Of a stretch of DNA of 64,000 bases, positions 38,031 to 50,050 are shown in pieces; the first letter of the stretch is position 1, and every line of letters starts with the position of its first letter. The position numbers and the translations under genes were made by a program. Source of the DNA: Phoenix dactylifera (taxonomy: Eukaryota > Streptophyta > Magnoliopsida > Arecales > Arecaceae); contig NC_052399.1 in the NCBI RefSeq assembly GCF_009389715.1, positions 6,760,585 through 6,824,584 of the forward strand. The letters are read 5' to 3'. The notes under the pieces are model-generated. The model saw nothing but the letters and a program-made list of their open reading frames with translations, was not told the origin of the DNA and ran no database searches.

Positions 38031-38315
38031 CTGCAGGGAAATGATACTTGATTAACGGATACCATTGACTTGATATAGACGACATTGAGATAACTTTTGA
38101 AACGATCATGATGGTGGGATACTACATACTCAACAAAATGAGCCCAGTAGTTCCTAATAGAGATAAAAATATTGACAAATTAATGACACGATCGGACTAT
38201 GCACACTTGTTCAGCAAGCACTGTGACTTAATTAAAACTCATATTTTGCTTATATAATTACTGGGAAGAATTTTGCTAACGTGTTGTCCTTCCCTCTACA
38301 CAGGAAGATAATAAA

Positions 38316-38575
38316 GTCGGCATATTGCATCAATGGAATCCAACCCCGGAGACTATTGCCGGATCAGAGAGTGGGGAAGTGTTAATCCTTCCGATGCTTA
38401 TAAGCGTGGGTAATGGAAGGATTCTTGCAATGCTGATAAAAGCATCGGCGGAGCCCATTATTTGCCGATGCTTTTTAGAAGCGTTGGCAAGATTTCTCGC
38501 TGGAAAAAAATTGCCGACGCTTCTATCTAGCATCAGCAATATAGAGTCGGCAATGCCCTCTTTTTTCTTATAGTG
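38316..38575. mobile_element. one terminus of a CACTA transposon
   Basis: Read on the minus strand the segment begins CACTATAAGAAAAAAGAGGG, the signature CACTA end. It is followed by many subterminal copies, in both orientations, of a GCxTCGGC motif (gccgac, agcgtcggc, agcatcggc, tccgccgatgc). Such arrays bind the transposase in En/Spm-type elements. The matching opposite end (CACTATAAG on the plus strand) was not found to the left, so the element is truncated or its partner end has decayed. The 98-residue frames here are repeat artefacts. Confidence 0.8.
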
Positions 38576-40030
38576 CTTAGATGTACAATGGTGACCCAAA
38601 CTTTTGAATTGCATATAAATCATTCACCAACACCTGCTTATTCATGCACTTTGTTTGTTACTACATTTTGCAATTTATTTCCAGTTCATATGGTCTGTCA
38701 TGCATCTTTCACAAAAATATCTTGCAGGTTCTTGTTCGAGATCCTAATTGTATCTCAAGGTCACAGTAAAATTTCTTGGTTGACTAAGTTTTAATCGCCC
38801 AGTTTCTTAATGGCTTGTCTCGCCTTATGTCTTTTATCTACCCTTAATTATTACTTATTTAGATTTTACATCCAAAATATCTTGCAAGATCTTGTTCAAG
38901 AACCTAATTGCATCCCTCTAGTGAAAGTGGTGCCATGGAAACTAATAACTCTCCAATTGATCAAAACCTGAATTGAACATACGAGTTCGACGAAAAAATC
39001 GATACCATTAGCTAGCAGGTTTGTTTTGAATATCAAATGCTAGGGCTACTAGTGGGTTAAGTAAATCTAGACCTGACTCAAAACTTTTCTTGGCCGGCAC
39101 CCTCAACTCATACTCAAAATTAAGAGCCATAGGTTGACATCAATCTTGTATTGGAAAGAACATATTAATCCATGAGTAACTAAATTGGAGTCGACTTGTT
39201 TTAGCAAAATGGTGGGAGAGACCGCCACACCTTTTATTAAAGATAAATTAGAGCCGATGTAATTAATCATGCCCAAATTAAGCTAATTTCACCTGCAAAA
39301 CTGAGCTCAAAAATTCTGATATGGTCTTAATGACTTACGCATGACTTAAAGCTAAATTAACCAAAGGGAGAACCAACATAGACATATTAAGTGATGGGTT
39401 AGATGTGAGTCTAAGTCTAAGATTAACCTGATTAGGTCTGCATTTGGGTTAAGCGATAACTTTATCCAACTCAACCCATTTGTAGCTCTGTCCAAGTAGT
39501 TGTAAGACCTTACATTGTATGTATTTGATTAGTAAATATTTACATCTAATGGCTTGAATATGCTCCAGGCCTATTGCTAATCCACATTACCATCTTGTTT
39601 CCCAGCTTCTTGCTATCTCATGTTAACACTTGGTTGTTTGTATTGTACCCTTAAGTTGCCATGGCTGCCTAGCTAGAGATGCTAGCGGAATGGATTCGGA
39701 CAATGCGCATGCACAACTTTGAATAGGCTCAAAGTATGAGTTGCTATAGAACAATATAGAGTATGATCCATAAGTCAATCCATGGGCATCCCTAAGCTAA
39801 TTTTCTTGTGCTACCTACCTTGTCTCTCTCCTCTCCCCTAAATTATAGATTGAATAATCCTCCTCCTTCTACACTTTCACATCTTTGCAATCAAGAGACG
39901 CGGAGAATACTAGCATCTCTATTGTACTATAGGTCAATTAGCTATTGTTGTTTAAAAATATGATAATAGAAATTGTTGCCATTGGGAATCAGCCTGATGA
40001 AGATGCTGAGCTAGCTGAGTTGCTGGAGGG
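38576..40030. other. gene-free spacer
   Basis: AT-rich DNA. A phrase near 38720-38750 (atatcttgcaggttcttgttcgagatcctaattg) recurs imperfectly near 38876-38912, suggesting a small local duplication. Nothing else is supported. Confidence 0.45.
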
Positions 40031-40372
40031 CTCGAATGATTTGTCGTTCAGATCGTACAGGCCGACCGAAAGCTGCGATGTGCCTCAATACTGGTCGCTC
40101 CTGAAATGATGCTGAAAAGAGGAGACCGTGCTCGGACCTTCCCTCCAATACCGGATCCGACCTAAAACAACAAGGATGAAGAAGTCCTTCTGAAATACTG
40201 ATCACTCAAAGCTTGAACGATTGGTCATTCAGATTGTAGAGGTTGACCGAAAGTCGCGATGTGCTTCAATACTAGTCGCTCCTAAAATGATGCTGGAAAG
40301 AGAAGACCGTGCTTGGACCTTCATTCTGATGTTGGATCTGACCTGAAACAACAAACACGAAGAAGTCTTTCT
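40031..40372 (+). repeat. two-copy tandem repeat, about 181-bp period
   Basis: Copy 1 starts ctcgaatgatttgtcgttca at 40031 and copy 2 starts cttgaacgattggtcattca at 40212. The copies stay alignable through aatactggtcgctcctgaaa / aatactagtcgctcctaaaa, gaccgtgct and gaagaagtc. The sequence has no gene-like frame. Confidence 0.88.
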
Positions 40373-41207
40373 GTCAGAGAATGTCCGGCGGAGAATCCTC
40401 TAATGTCTAAGTTAAATAGACTCTCAAAAAATAGTAGAGGTATTATGAAAGTGGCAGAGCACCAGCACAAAAACATAAGAGAGGGTCACTTTTGGTAGGT
40501 CATTGCACATCTGAAAGGTCAGGCGTGAGCATTTCGCTCATGTATCACACTCTGTACTTCTTTGCCCATACGGTTAAGAAAACCGCTCATGATCATGTTC
40601 AAGGTATTACTGACAGGAAAGAAAATTTGAAATTTGAAGAACTCTCTGTGCGCATCTTTGGGTTGGTTATATGGCAGGCCTTGACTCATTGATCAGAGTT
40701 TCATGGCGATCCATGGTTGGTTTAGTCTACCACATCAACTGCGATTAGTTTCGAGTTGTATCAGAAATGTTTCAAACATAAAAAAAGATTGATTTCAAGT
40801 TATACAAAATACCAGGTAGGCGAACCTTCACAATCAATAAAGAAAATATTTATTATGAAAGCAAACCATCCGTCAATTATGGACTTGGGTCGGAAGTATA
40901 TGCATCAAAGGACGGTCCCGCTGGTAACATGCAGTACACCAATATTTAAACATGAACATGCATGTGATCTTCACTACGTGGTCAATATCATTAACTTAAC
41001 ATAAACAAAGCCAACGTTTCTTAGGGTTGAAAGTATCAACACTTCCTTATGACTGAAGAATAAGAATCATCACACACATGGCGGCCATTAGCCTCCCCCT
41101 GGCCCACCTCCAAATTATCCCCGTAAATTAATTAAAATAAAGCCCCAAAAGTAACAAAGATAAAGAAAAGGTCGCTTAAATCCGCTACCTCCGTCTCACT
41201 TTCTCCC

Positions 41208-41209
<2 letters not shown>

Positions 41210-41251
<42 letters not shown>
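41210..41251. repeat. CT microsatellite in the leader of the LEA_2 gene
   Basis: About 20 TC units upstream of the start codon at 41399. CT runs are common in plant 5' leaders and core promoters. A GGC run follows just before the ATG. Confidence 0.9.
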
Positions 41252-41255
<4 letters not shown>

Positions 41256-41398
41256 GAGACCGAGAGAGAGAATAATACCAAAACCAACGCCGTTTCAAGC
41301 ACAGTAGATAGTGCGAGCGAGGGAGAGAAATAGAAACCCTCGGCGAAGAATCCCCAAATCCAAAGAGGAACGGCGGCGGCGGCGGCGGCGTGACGGCG

Positions 41399-42215
41399 AT
41401 GACGTCTCGGACGACCCAGGCCAATGGCAGCCACTACCGCCTCCGCCCATACCTTCCGGCTGGCAGCCGCGCCGATTACTTAGGTCCATCCTCCTATGCC
41501 TCCTCCTCCGCGGCCTCCTTCAAGGGCTGCTGCTGCTGCCTCTTCCTCCTCCTCACCTTCCTCGCTCTCCTTGCCATCGCTGCCATCCTCGTCATCGTCC
41601 TCGCCGTCAAGCCCAAGAAGCCCGAGTTTGATCTCCAGCAGGTCGCCGTCCAGTACCTCCTCGTCGCCCCCGCCGCCGCCGCCGTCGCTGCCGGAACCAC
41701 CACCTCCGCCCCTCCGGCGGCGTACCTCTCCCTCAACATCACGCTGCTGTTCACCGCGGAGAACCCGAACAAAGTGGGGATCCGGTACGGGGAGACGAAG
41801 TTCGTGGTGATGTATCGCGGGGTGCCGCTGGGCGTGGCGACGGTGCCCGGGTTCGAGCAGCCGGCCCATTCGACCCGGCTGCTCCAGACCTGGGTCAGCG
41901 TCTCCCGGTTCAATGTCCTCCAGGCCGACGCCGTCGACCTCATCGGCGACGCCACCGTCAACGACCGCGTCGAGCTCCGCGTCACCGGCGACATCGGTGC
42001 CAGGATCCGCGTCCTCGGCTTCACCTCCCCCCGAGTCCAGGTCCCTTTGCTAACATGCGCCACCCCTTCTCCTCTTCGATCTAATTTAATCAAAAAAAAT
42101 CATCCCTTTTATCCTATTCTTTAAGCAGGTATCGGTGGATTGCGCGATTGTGATCAGTCCGCGGAAGCAGTCGGTGACCGACAAGCGGTGCGGGGTCGAC
42201 GGACTGAACGTCTGA
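41399..42215 (+). CDS. LEA_2/NHL-family membrane protein (At1g45688/At5g42860-like)
   Basis: Exon 1 is 41399-42040 and exon 2 is 42129-42215, split by an 88-base GT-AG intron in phase 0; 242 residues. The start is the ATG after the GGC run; the longer open frame begins with a GTG and is not the eukaryotic start. A cytoplasmic N-terminus with YLPAGSR is followed by a four-cysteine cluster (44-47) at the edge of a transmembrane helix (about 44-70), then KPKKPEFDLQ. The LEA_2 domain follows, with NPNKVGIRYGETKF, the MYRGVPLGVATVPGF block, VELRVTGDIGARIRVLGF and, across the splice, VQVSVDCAIVISPRKQSV. The family (NDR1/HIN1-like) comprises plasma-membrane proteins tied to defence and abiotic stress; the biochemical role of this subgroup is not established. 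The Cys cluster may be acylated (inference). Confidence 0.93.
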
Positions 42216-43832
42216 ACGGAACGGCGAGTATCGAATTGTTTTCCGGCGAAAAGATTTAAAAAAACAAGAATGTGTTAAATTTTGTTTTTGGATTTTTATT
42301 TTAGTTTTAACTTTCTTTATTTTTGGAATTTAATATTGAATTTTTATTCGGTTGGCGGTGGAATTTAATATTTATTTCAGAGAGTGGGGGGGAGTCGGCG
42401 TGGTGGGAGGAAAAGCCCACCCAACCCAGCGCCGTTTCATCCGTTCTTATTTGCGGTGATAGGAGGAGGTGAGGGGATTCGAGCTACGTCTGATTTCAGT
42501 TCCTGGGTATAGATTTGGAATCGAGATCTCCGGTTTCTAGTTTGGAGCATGCGTCTTATCAAAGCCAACGTTCGTAGCTATCAACGTTTTTAGTATAGTT
42601 TAGGCATGCGAACCGGTCAACTTAGTCTAAAGGCCTCTTAGGTAAGCTGCTTCGTCAAAGAAGTTTGAAAAAAAAGTAAAATTTTTTAGAATTGGTAAAA
42701 CTATTTCGATCAAAAGTGTATCACAAGGAAATCTACCGTTCATATTCGATAGACCTTCTTCGTCTCAGGTCGATGGATCTTCTCAATTGGAAGATCTCCC
42801 ATATGGATAATACACATTCCAGTTGACCGAGCCTAATTCTAATTGTTTTGTTCCGAAGCAAAGATATCCACGGAGGCCGGTTCGTCCAATCCTGCTAAAA
42901 GTGGCGGTTGCGTGTAATGTGTTTGATTCCCGAGAAATGTCAGATTGTTGAGATACTGGCGGAGGTGTGATCAAGGAACGGTTTGGGAGTTTTCTTTTTT
43001 ATTTTTTTAATATTTTTTTTAGTACAACAACGGTTTATAGTATGAATGCGGCCAATAAAATTAAGTTTAGAAATTTTTATGGTGTAGATATATATACCGC
43101 ACTTGGTTGCAATTCAAGTGTTCAAATCGCCTGCCAATACCATTAGATGAGATTGCAACTTAGGGCGGTGGCGGAACAGAGCTAAGATATATATCTCATA
43201 TTAGGTCGATTGAGTTTAATAAAGGATCGAGCATGTGAAATACATATGTAGTTCTGATAAAAAGCGTGTTATTTAAAAATTTTAAAAATTTTAAAATTCT
43301 CATGTAGTTATTATTGGGAGATGTCCATGGCATTAACAAAATCATGTAGAATTGCATCATTTGAGCTGAATGCAACGCTCGGATTTCGGAAAGTTGCATG
43401 TGTAGGCGCTCTTTGGACTCGTATAAAGATACCGGAATGTGAGAAATCGAGATAACTTGTTTTCTACTTCTAACTTTCTTTTCTTCCCTTGGATGTGGGT
43501 TCTTGATTCAAGGTGATCAAGACGTGCAATCTTCTATCATCTTTATGTTCGGTATCTGATTCTGGGAATCGGAATTTCAAGAAGTTGTTTTTTGTACCAA
43601 TAAGAAGAGAAATTAAGGGTTGGAAAATGAATATTGGGTAGATGATGATATAGTGGATGGACCGATAAGAAGTGAAGCGGTGGGGGAAAATGGATCCAGA
43701 AGCAGTGTCACCTTTTGTTTATCTGGAATTGGTATTTCGTTCGCTGACGTGCTTGAGATCTTTTGTTCTTTATGGACGCAAAAGATATATTGAGTAAGAT
43801 TTGTGGTTTATATTTCGGTTGCAATGTTGCCT
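42216..43832. other. 3' region of the LEA_2 gene and spacer
   Basis: The first few hundred bases are T-rich and fit a 3' untranslated region. The remainder is AT-rich with no gene or structured repeat that I can support. Confidence 0.5.
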
Positions 43833-43878
43833 CTTTCTTTTTCTTTTTTTTTTGGTAACAGAAGGAGATAAAGCTTTC

Positions 43879-44411
43879 CTTTTTTTTTCTTTTTTTTTTT
43901 TCCTTTTTGGTACGGATACACCCAATAAAGTTAAAAAATAGGATACCTCAGAGTGTCATAGGCAACTCCCCATCACCATTCCACAAGGTGCCTCAGGAGT
44001 GATAAGCTACATACGCAGCCATCCAATCCGTAGCACCATTGACTTCACGGTAAGTATGCGTGGCCTGAAAGGCCCATCCATCCCTCATCATAGCCCAAAT
44101 GTCACGGAGCAAGGGATGGTCACTACCGCCACCCCTTGGACCCTCTCGAATCCAACTGATAACGATGGCTGAATCACCCTCCAGGATGATGGACCTGACT
44201 TGTAGCACACACCGGGCATGGCGAAGATCCGCCCAGGCTACTCCCAGTTCCGCACTCGGAACCGAAGTGTCAAATAACTGACTATCACCAACAGCCACAA
44301 CCCTGATAGACGGATCCCGAATAACAAAATCCGCGCCTCCTCTTGTGCCACCATTTAGGACTGACCCATCAAAGTTGACCTTAGAGGAAGTTCGGAGGCA
44401 GGGGCTCCCAG
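43879..44411 (-). mobile_element. 5'-truncated LINE insertion with intact RNase H domain
   Basis: A 533-bp insertion flanked by a 12-base target duplication, gataaagctttc, at 43867-43878 and 44412-44423. It ends on the minus strand in an A-rich tail (T runs at about 43879-43911), as expected from target-primed reverse transcription. The frame is open from the first base to a stop near 43993: KVNFDGSVLNGG, FVIRDPS, AELGVAWADLRHA, LEGDSAIVISWI, HPLLRDIW, ATHTYREVNGATDW. This is a complete RNase H (RVT_3) domain. The lack of stops, against the heavily broken LINE around it, shows it came later. Confidence 0.92.
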
Positions 44412-46104
44412 GATAAAGCTTTCTTTAATATAATACATCATACATAAGAGTTCACACCTGTTACAACCCAAAGCTGTCGATAATGCTCCTAACAGAGCTC
44501 TAATTCTCCACTACTATTCTGCATACACGCTTAATGTAATTACTCACCAGAATCTATAGCAATTCAGTATGCTTCTATGAATACAGCAAACATCTTGTAA
44601 CAAAACTTGCTTTACCCCAGGTGATAGCCATTATAACCCAGATCAGATTATAACATTTCAGAGTAACATAGCAGCTGTGAAACATTCTATCTGAAGCATG
44701 GTATAGATGTTCCGCCCAGGTATGAGAAAGCACAAAACCATCCCAAGCCCTGTCATCTGATTCTCCTATGGATTGCACCTTGAGCATCAACCTGCAAAAT
44801 GGAATCAGTCAGTTTTGGTGGCTTGACGATAAGTGTGGGATGCAGTGAAGTGGTGCAGGTTTGATTTCCATTTGACGATATCTTCCAGCAGTGATAGCTT
44901 CAATGACCTGCCCAAAGAATAATTAGCAATCCATGATATTACAATGTTAGAATTGCCTTCCAACCACACTGTTGCGCTTTTAATTCGACCCCAGCAATGT
45001 GCATTCCCAACCAAGCTGCATATTACTCGAGAGAGATCCTCTGGGAGAGTCATGAGTATGTTCCTTTTCCTCTCTATCGTATTATCTTTTCTGATTTTAT
45101 TGGTTGCACTCATGCTCGACCAGTATGAGCCGCCAGGGCGAGGGTTACTGCAGCATCAAAGTTCACTTTTAAGATTCTGTGATTCGAAGTGCTACCGATA
45201 TTCAACAGCCTGCTACTATTCCAGTTCCTTGACGGAATCTTATAGATGCAATTTGATTTGCAGCAACTTCTTTATGACCGAGGTAGGTGAAGGCCCTTCT
45301 TACAAGTTGTGCAGGGGACTGAGTGATATTTTGAAAGATCCGTTCATTTCGAGCTGTCCAAGTCAGCCAAGTAAGCATTGCCAATAATGAATTGACCGGT
45401 GCTCCTTCTCTACCCCAGCTGCAGAGTTGGCACAGAATCAATTGCCGACACACATCTCAGCTGGTTCCAAGAACACATGATTGCTATCTTCTATAATGTT
45501 TTTGAGTTTTGACAGAGGTCACGTAATGTGATTCCTCTCCTGGTTAGAAGCTCTTTACAAGGCAATCTATTCCAAAGCAATTTCCACCAAAAGTATTTTG
45601 ACTCTGACCATAACCGAGTTGGACAGGGATTAGATTCCAACTTTGGTTTCTTGAGTAGAGGGTATATATCTTTGAGGGTGATATGGCTGAATTGGGTAGC
45701 TGATAAGACCAGTTTTCATGCGCGAGAGGCACACTGTATAGCTGGTTCATCATTTCAGACGGGAACAAATGAGACAGCTTGCTCAGATTCCAGCGTCTGG
45801 AAGGTGTTATCAAATCACTAGCTCGCAAATCAGTATTTGGGTGGTTCATATTGATGAATGTAGGCCATTGCGTAAGGGGAATGGTAGATATCCAAGGGTC
45901 ATTAAGAACATTAATTGAGCGTCCATTTCCAACCAGCCAAATGACTTGGTTCTGAATGATTTGCCCGTGATCGCAGATTTTTTTCCACGTTGGTGAACAG
46001 TGTCGGGGTTTGGAGTAAAATGACCAAGACATAGTGAACTGACATTTGGCTGGGACAACTTTGGCCTAGTGGGAGTTGGGATACATGCTAAAGAAGAGAT
46101 TTCT

Positions 46105-46462
46105 TGCAACCACCTTGGACCTCACCCCAAAAGACTAGCTGAAAAATATTATTTAGGTTCCTTGATCTTGTAGAAGCACCCAAGATCTACCCAGCAAATA
46201 GTCGATGTGGGACTAAACACACGCCCGTACAGATCACATACTTTTTCGGTTTAAGTCCTGACATTCTTGTCGGGCCTAAGGTTCAAATCTAATTACAAGC
46301 ACCACGATCGGTCTGTAGTTAATACTAATAAATTCGTATTCACATAGATTATGGGCCAGGTCCGCTCTGATACTATTTGTAATAATTCAGGATCTCACCC
46401 AAAAAGGCTATCCAGCAAATAACCAATGCGGGACTAAATACATGCCTACATGGGTCCTCACA
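46105..46462 (-). mobile_element. TRIM (miniature LTR retrotransposon)
   Basis: Two direct terminal repeats: 46378-46462 (85 bp) and 46105-46238 (134 bp, with about 45 extra bases). Shared phrases are ctcaccc(c)aaaa, agcaaata and gcgggactaaa/gtgggactaaa followed by cacgccc/catgcc. On the minus strand the first repeat is followed by TAGTATCAGAGCGG, one base off the tRNA-Met primer site. The second repeat is preceded by a purine-rich CCGAAAAAGTA. The interior is about 140 bp and non-coding. It interrupts the LINE. Flanking pentamers (tttct and ttttc) do not match exactly. Confidence 0.85.
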
Positions 46463-49440
46463 TTTTCAATCCTCTTTGATTCTTCGGCTGACATATGGTT
46501 TTCCAGGCTATAAGATGTAACTTCTTTTGGTATGTATCATGGCCCCCAAAAAAGTCCCGATGCAGCTTTTCTAATTTATTTAGGAACTTTGTTGGCACAT
46601 GGATACAAGATAAGTAGTACAGAGGAATGGATGAGAGCTCCGATTGAAGCAACGTTGCTCTACTTGCCAATGATAGAGCCATCCACTGCCAATGTGCAAT
46701 CCCGGTGGTCATTTTTTTCTCAAAAAAGATAAAAGCCATTAACTTTAAGGACCGTCCAAATAAAGGAATTTCAAGATATTTCCAAACTCTCCAATATTCT
46801 CATGGATTAAAAGAAGTCTTAGGATTTGAACTTTTGTAGATGTTGGGGTAACCGAGCAGATCATACACATCAATGATTGCTTTAAGACAGCCCACATTCT
46901 TCGCTGTGGGCTTAGCCATAAGTAAACAATCATCAGCAAAAAGGATGTGTGACATTGTTGGACCCTCTCTAGGCAATCAATATGCTCTTATAATGTTGCT
47001 TTGGACTGCATAATTTAAGAATCTGGAAAGAACCTCAAAGTTGATGAATAGATATAGCGATATTGGGCACTTCTGACAGAGTCCCTGAGATGGATGAAAG
47101 CATTGGGTTGGAGACCCATTCACAAGCAATGCAAAATGGGGCTCCAATATGCATGCTCCAATCCAAGAAATGAATTTAGGATGGATTCCAAATTGAGTTA
47201 ATACTGGAAAAAGAAATGGCCAATGTAGCCAGTCATACGCCATCTCCATATCCAGTTTCACCGCCACAAGGCTTCTGGTAGGGGGTGCTCTTTCAAGAAT
47301 ATGCATGACCTCCTAAGCCAGTAAGATATTCTTGGCTATGTTGTGCCCCTGAATAAAAGCCGCTTCCTCTGCAGATATCATGATAGGCAATAATGATTTT
47401 AATCTATTAACCAGCATTTTTGCCAACAATTTTGTAGATCGTATTACATAGGCTTATTGGTCGATAGTCGCTAGCTGTCATAGTTCTTGGGGATGAGGGT
47501 TATATGGATTTTCTTCCAATACTCAGGCATCATAGCATGGTCAAATAAGTATTGAATAGCTTGTATTACCTCCTTTTTGACTATGTGGTCCTGGGGCCTT
47601 ATCAGAGTGCATACTTTTGACAACTTCTTCAATTTCTTCCACTGTCATAGATTTTGTGAGGTTGTTATTTTGTTCCTTTGAGATAGTAGAAAAAATTATG
47701 GGAATGTCCATTTCCTCCACGTTATTTTGTCTAGTCCATCTTTGTTGAAAGTTGTTTGTCAAAATAGTGCAATTTCATTCAGATCCTCCACCTTATCAAT
47801 CTAAGCATTTTGTAACATTGAAATCATATTTTGCCTTCTTCGAAGAATCGTATATCTGTGGAAGAATCATATGTTTGCATCCCCTTCCTTCAGCCAAGTG
47901 GCCCGTGATTCTTGCCTCCACAACACCTCCTGCGTATAGAGATTTCTATGGTAAGCCTACAACAGTGTCAAGAGAAGTGTGCGTTGTTGCATATTGAGCC
48001 CACCTTGTTGCGCTTCCAACATTTGAAGATGATAGATTTGATCATAAAATTGCTGCCCCCTACTAAAATATTACCAATATGGTTCTTCCATTTCATGATG
48101 GCTTTTTGGGTTTTGTGTAGCAGCACAGATAGGCTAACCCTCGGAGAATGATTGCCATCACAACACCACGCTTGTCGCACCACTTCATTAATGCCTTCAC
48201 AATGCAGCCACAATTTCTCAAATCAGAATGACACTTTCTTACGTAAATTACTACTGACATTGATAATAAAATAGAGCAATAATCCGAGGCGAATCTAATG
48301 AGGTGAGATAATTTAGATTTTGGGAATAGTGTAATCATTGATCTAATGCAAATGGACGATCAATTCTTTTTGAGACTCTAACCATGCCTAGTCTGTTATT
48401 GCACCAGATAAAGTTCGGCCCCGACAACCTAGATCAATGAGGCTTATTCAACGAAGGAATGATCTAAATTCACAGGTATCCCTGTCCACATGAAACAGCT
48501 TCCTTCTTTTTTTATCTTCAACATTCAAAATGCAATTGAAATCTCTTATTATGACTAAAGATAGCCCCATAGACATGACCGACTCCACTTCCATCCAGAG
48601 GCCTCTACGTTCAAGTGTTCAAGTGCTTACATAGACAGCCCCCAAGATCCATGCCAGCCTCTAATCTTGGGATATTACTCCAAAAGCAGCTTGCCTATTT
48701 ACATGTGTGAAGTGGATACTGCCTAGATCCTTGTGCCATGTTACTATTATGCCCCTTGAGCGGCCCTGAGTAGGAATCATGTAGATAATCTATAACGCAC
48801 CTACTACTCTATGCACTCGTTTTAGGGCTTGATATGAAAGTCTTGTGTCCAAAAAACAACATATATCCGAATATTATTGTCATTGTCAGATTAAATATCT
48901 TGTATAATTTACAAATGGGGACTTTACTGCACCCCTATAATTTTATGTCAGAATCTTCATAAGTAGTTGTACTTGAAGCAGCTTCAGACTTCATACTACT
49001 GCTCTTCACTGGGTGCTCCTTCCCCTCAGGGTGTGAGACCTTAATCCCACTTTTAAGTTCAGTAGTGTTTTGAAGCTTATGTTGCAAGTGTATAATATAA
49101 GTTTCATGGGATTGGGAAGAATTACTCGGATTAGAGATGCCGGCTGCTTCAACCATGGATTCTAGTTGGCTTGTATGGACTAGTTATTTCATGTTGTGGT
49201 GTAGCAGCACTTGCAATCAGCATTCCTGTCAATCTCCACACTTCTTTGCAGGTACTTTGCATCTTCGGAACTATTGTAGTGGAAGACTGTTGTGTGTGAT
49301 CAACTCCATGGTTACTAGATTCCTCCAACACCAGCACCTTTATTTGATATGGAGATTCCAATCAAGATGGTCATATTGGAAAAACCTTAAAATCCTGTGG
49401 TTGTGCTCCCATCGAAGAGGCTAGGCAAAGTGCATGGAGT

Positions 49441-50037
49441 TTTGAATCATTCAGCCAGGGTACCAGTTTCATCATGGACAACCCAGGAGGCCGGACGTTC
49501 ACCCGGTCCGAACCCTGCCGATGGTCGGTGCTTGACAACATGGATGTTGCCTTTAATTTAGTGGAGTGTCCTTCTTAGCTTTGGGGTGCGGAGGGAAGAC
49601 GCTAAAAAAGCATCAAAAGTGCATGGAAAAGTGAACCTCAAGTGAATCTAGTGGAGATGGTACCATGAGGATATTCGCCTATTGGATGTCCATCTCTCTC
49701 ATATTTTGATCATCCGATCTGCATATGTACCTCAATACAGTGCACCAACGACAATTTCAATGCTCTAAACTATCACAGAATTCCAAATGTCTGCCCATTG
49801 GAGGGACAATTCTCTCTGGTAGAACGATATTGGTAGTAACATGTCAGCTCGCAACGAAGGAGAACTTGTCCGCAAGCCAGTCATGGATATAGTACAATTT
49901 AATGTTTAGGTAATAAAATAAAAAACTTAGAAGTTAATGATTGGGACTAAGATTTTCCTCGCTCCCTCCATCTTTCTGAATAAGAGTATCTCTATTCTCA
50001 ATTGTATAAATCATGAATTTCTCTATATGGGACATTT
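49441..50037. other. spacer, possibly LINE 5' region
   Basis: This could contain the degraded ORF1 or 5' leader of the large LINE, but I find no zinc knuckle or other landmark. Confidence 0.35.
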
Positions 50038-50050
50038 GCAGCTCTGCCTC

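Larger units (their letters stand above)
35033..38315. other. gene-free spacer with old repeat debris
   Basis: AT-rich. It contains a direct repeat at 37004-37197 and an LTR/primer-site remnant near 37930-38030 (both listed). No open frame resembles a known family. Confidence 0.5.
43833..49440 (-). mobile_element. decayed L1-type LINE (ORF2: endonuclease, RT, zinc-binding, RNase H)
   Basis: Minus-strand pieces appear in the right order for a plant LINE ORF2. The endonuclease region is near 48300-48880 (SLVIIRDFNCIL, later RIDRPFALD). RT starts near 47541-47762 (MTVEEIEEVVKSMHSDKAPGP). The RT core is at 46977-47306 (VAVKLDMEMAYDWLHW) and the catalytic HILFADDCLLMA at about 46918-46950. RT tail is at 46470-46739, zinc-binding/linker at 45202-46104 (WLTWTARNERIF) and RNase H at 44805-45113 (LEGNSNIVISWI, ASHTYRQA). 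Multiple frameshifts and stops. The poly(A) end reads as a T-rich run at about 43833-43853. A TRIM (46105-46462) and a younger LINE (43879-44411) sit inside it. The 5' end, and any ORF1 near 48935-49440, are not defined. Confidence 0.88.

Noticed and set aside
41480..42093. Minus-strand frames of 129 and 199 residues
   Set aside because: Shadows of GC-rich coding sequence in the LEA_2 gene.
41390..42124. 244-residue frame starting with GTG at the LEA_2 gene
   Set aside because: Eukaryotic start should be the ATG at 41399, and the last residues of the frame read into the intron. The spliced model restores the conserved C-terminus.
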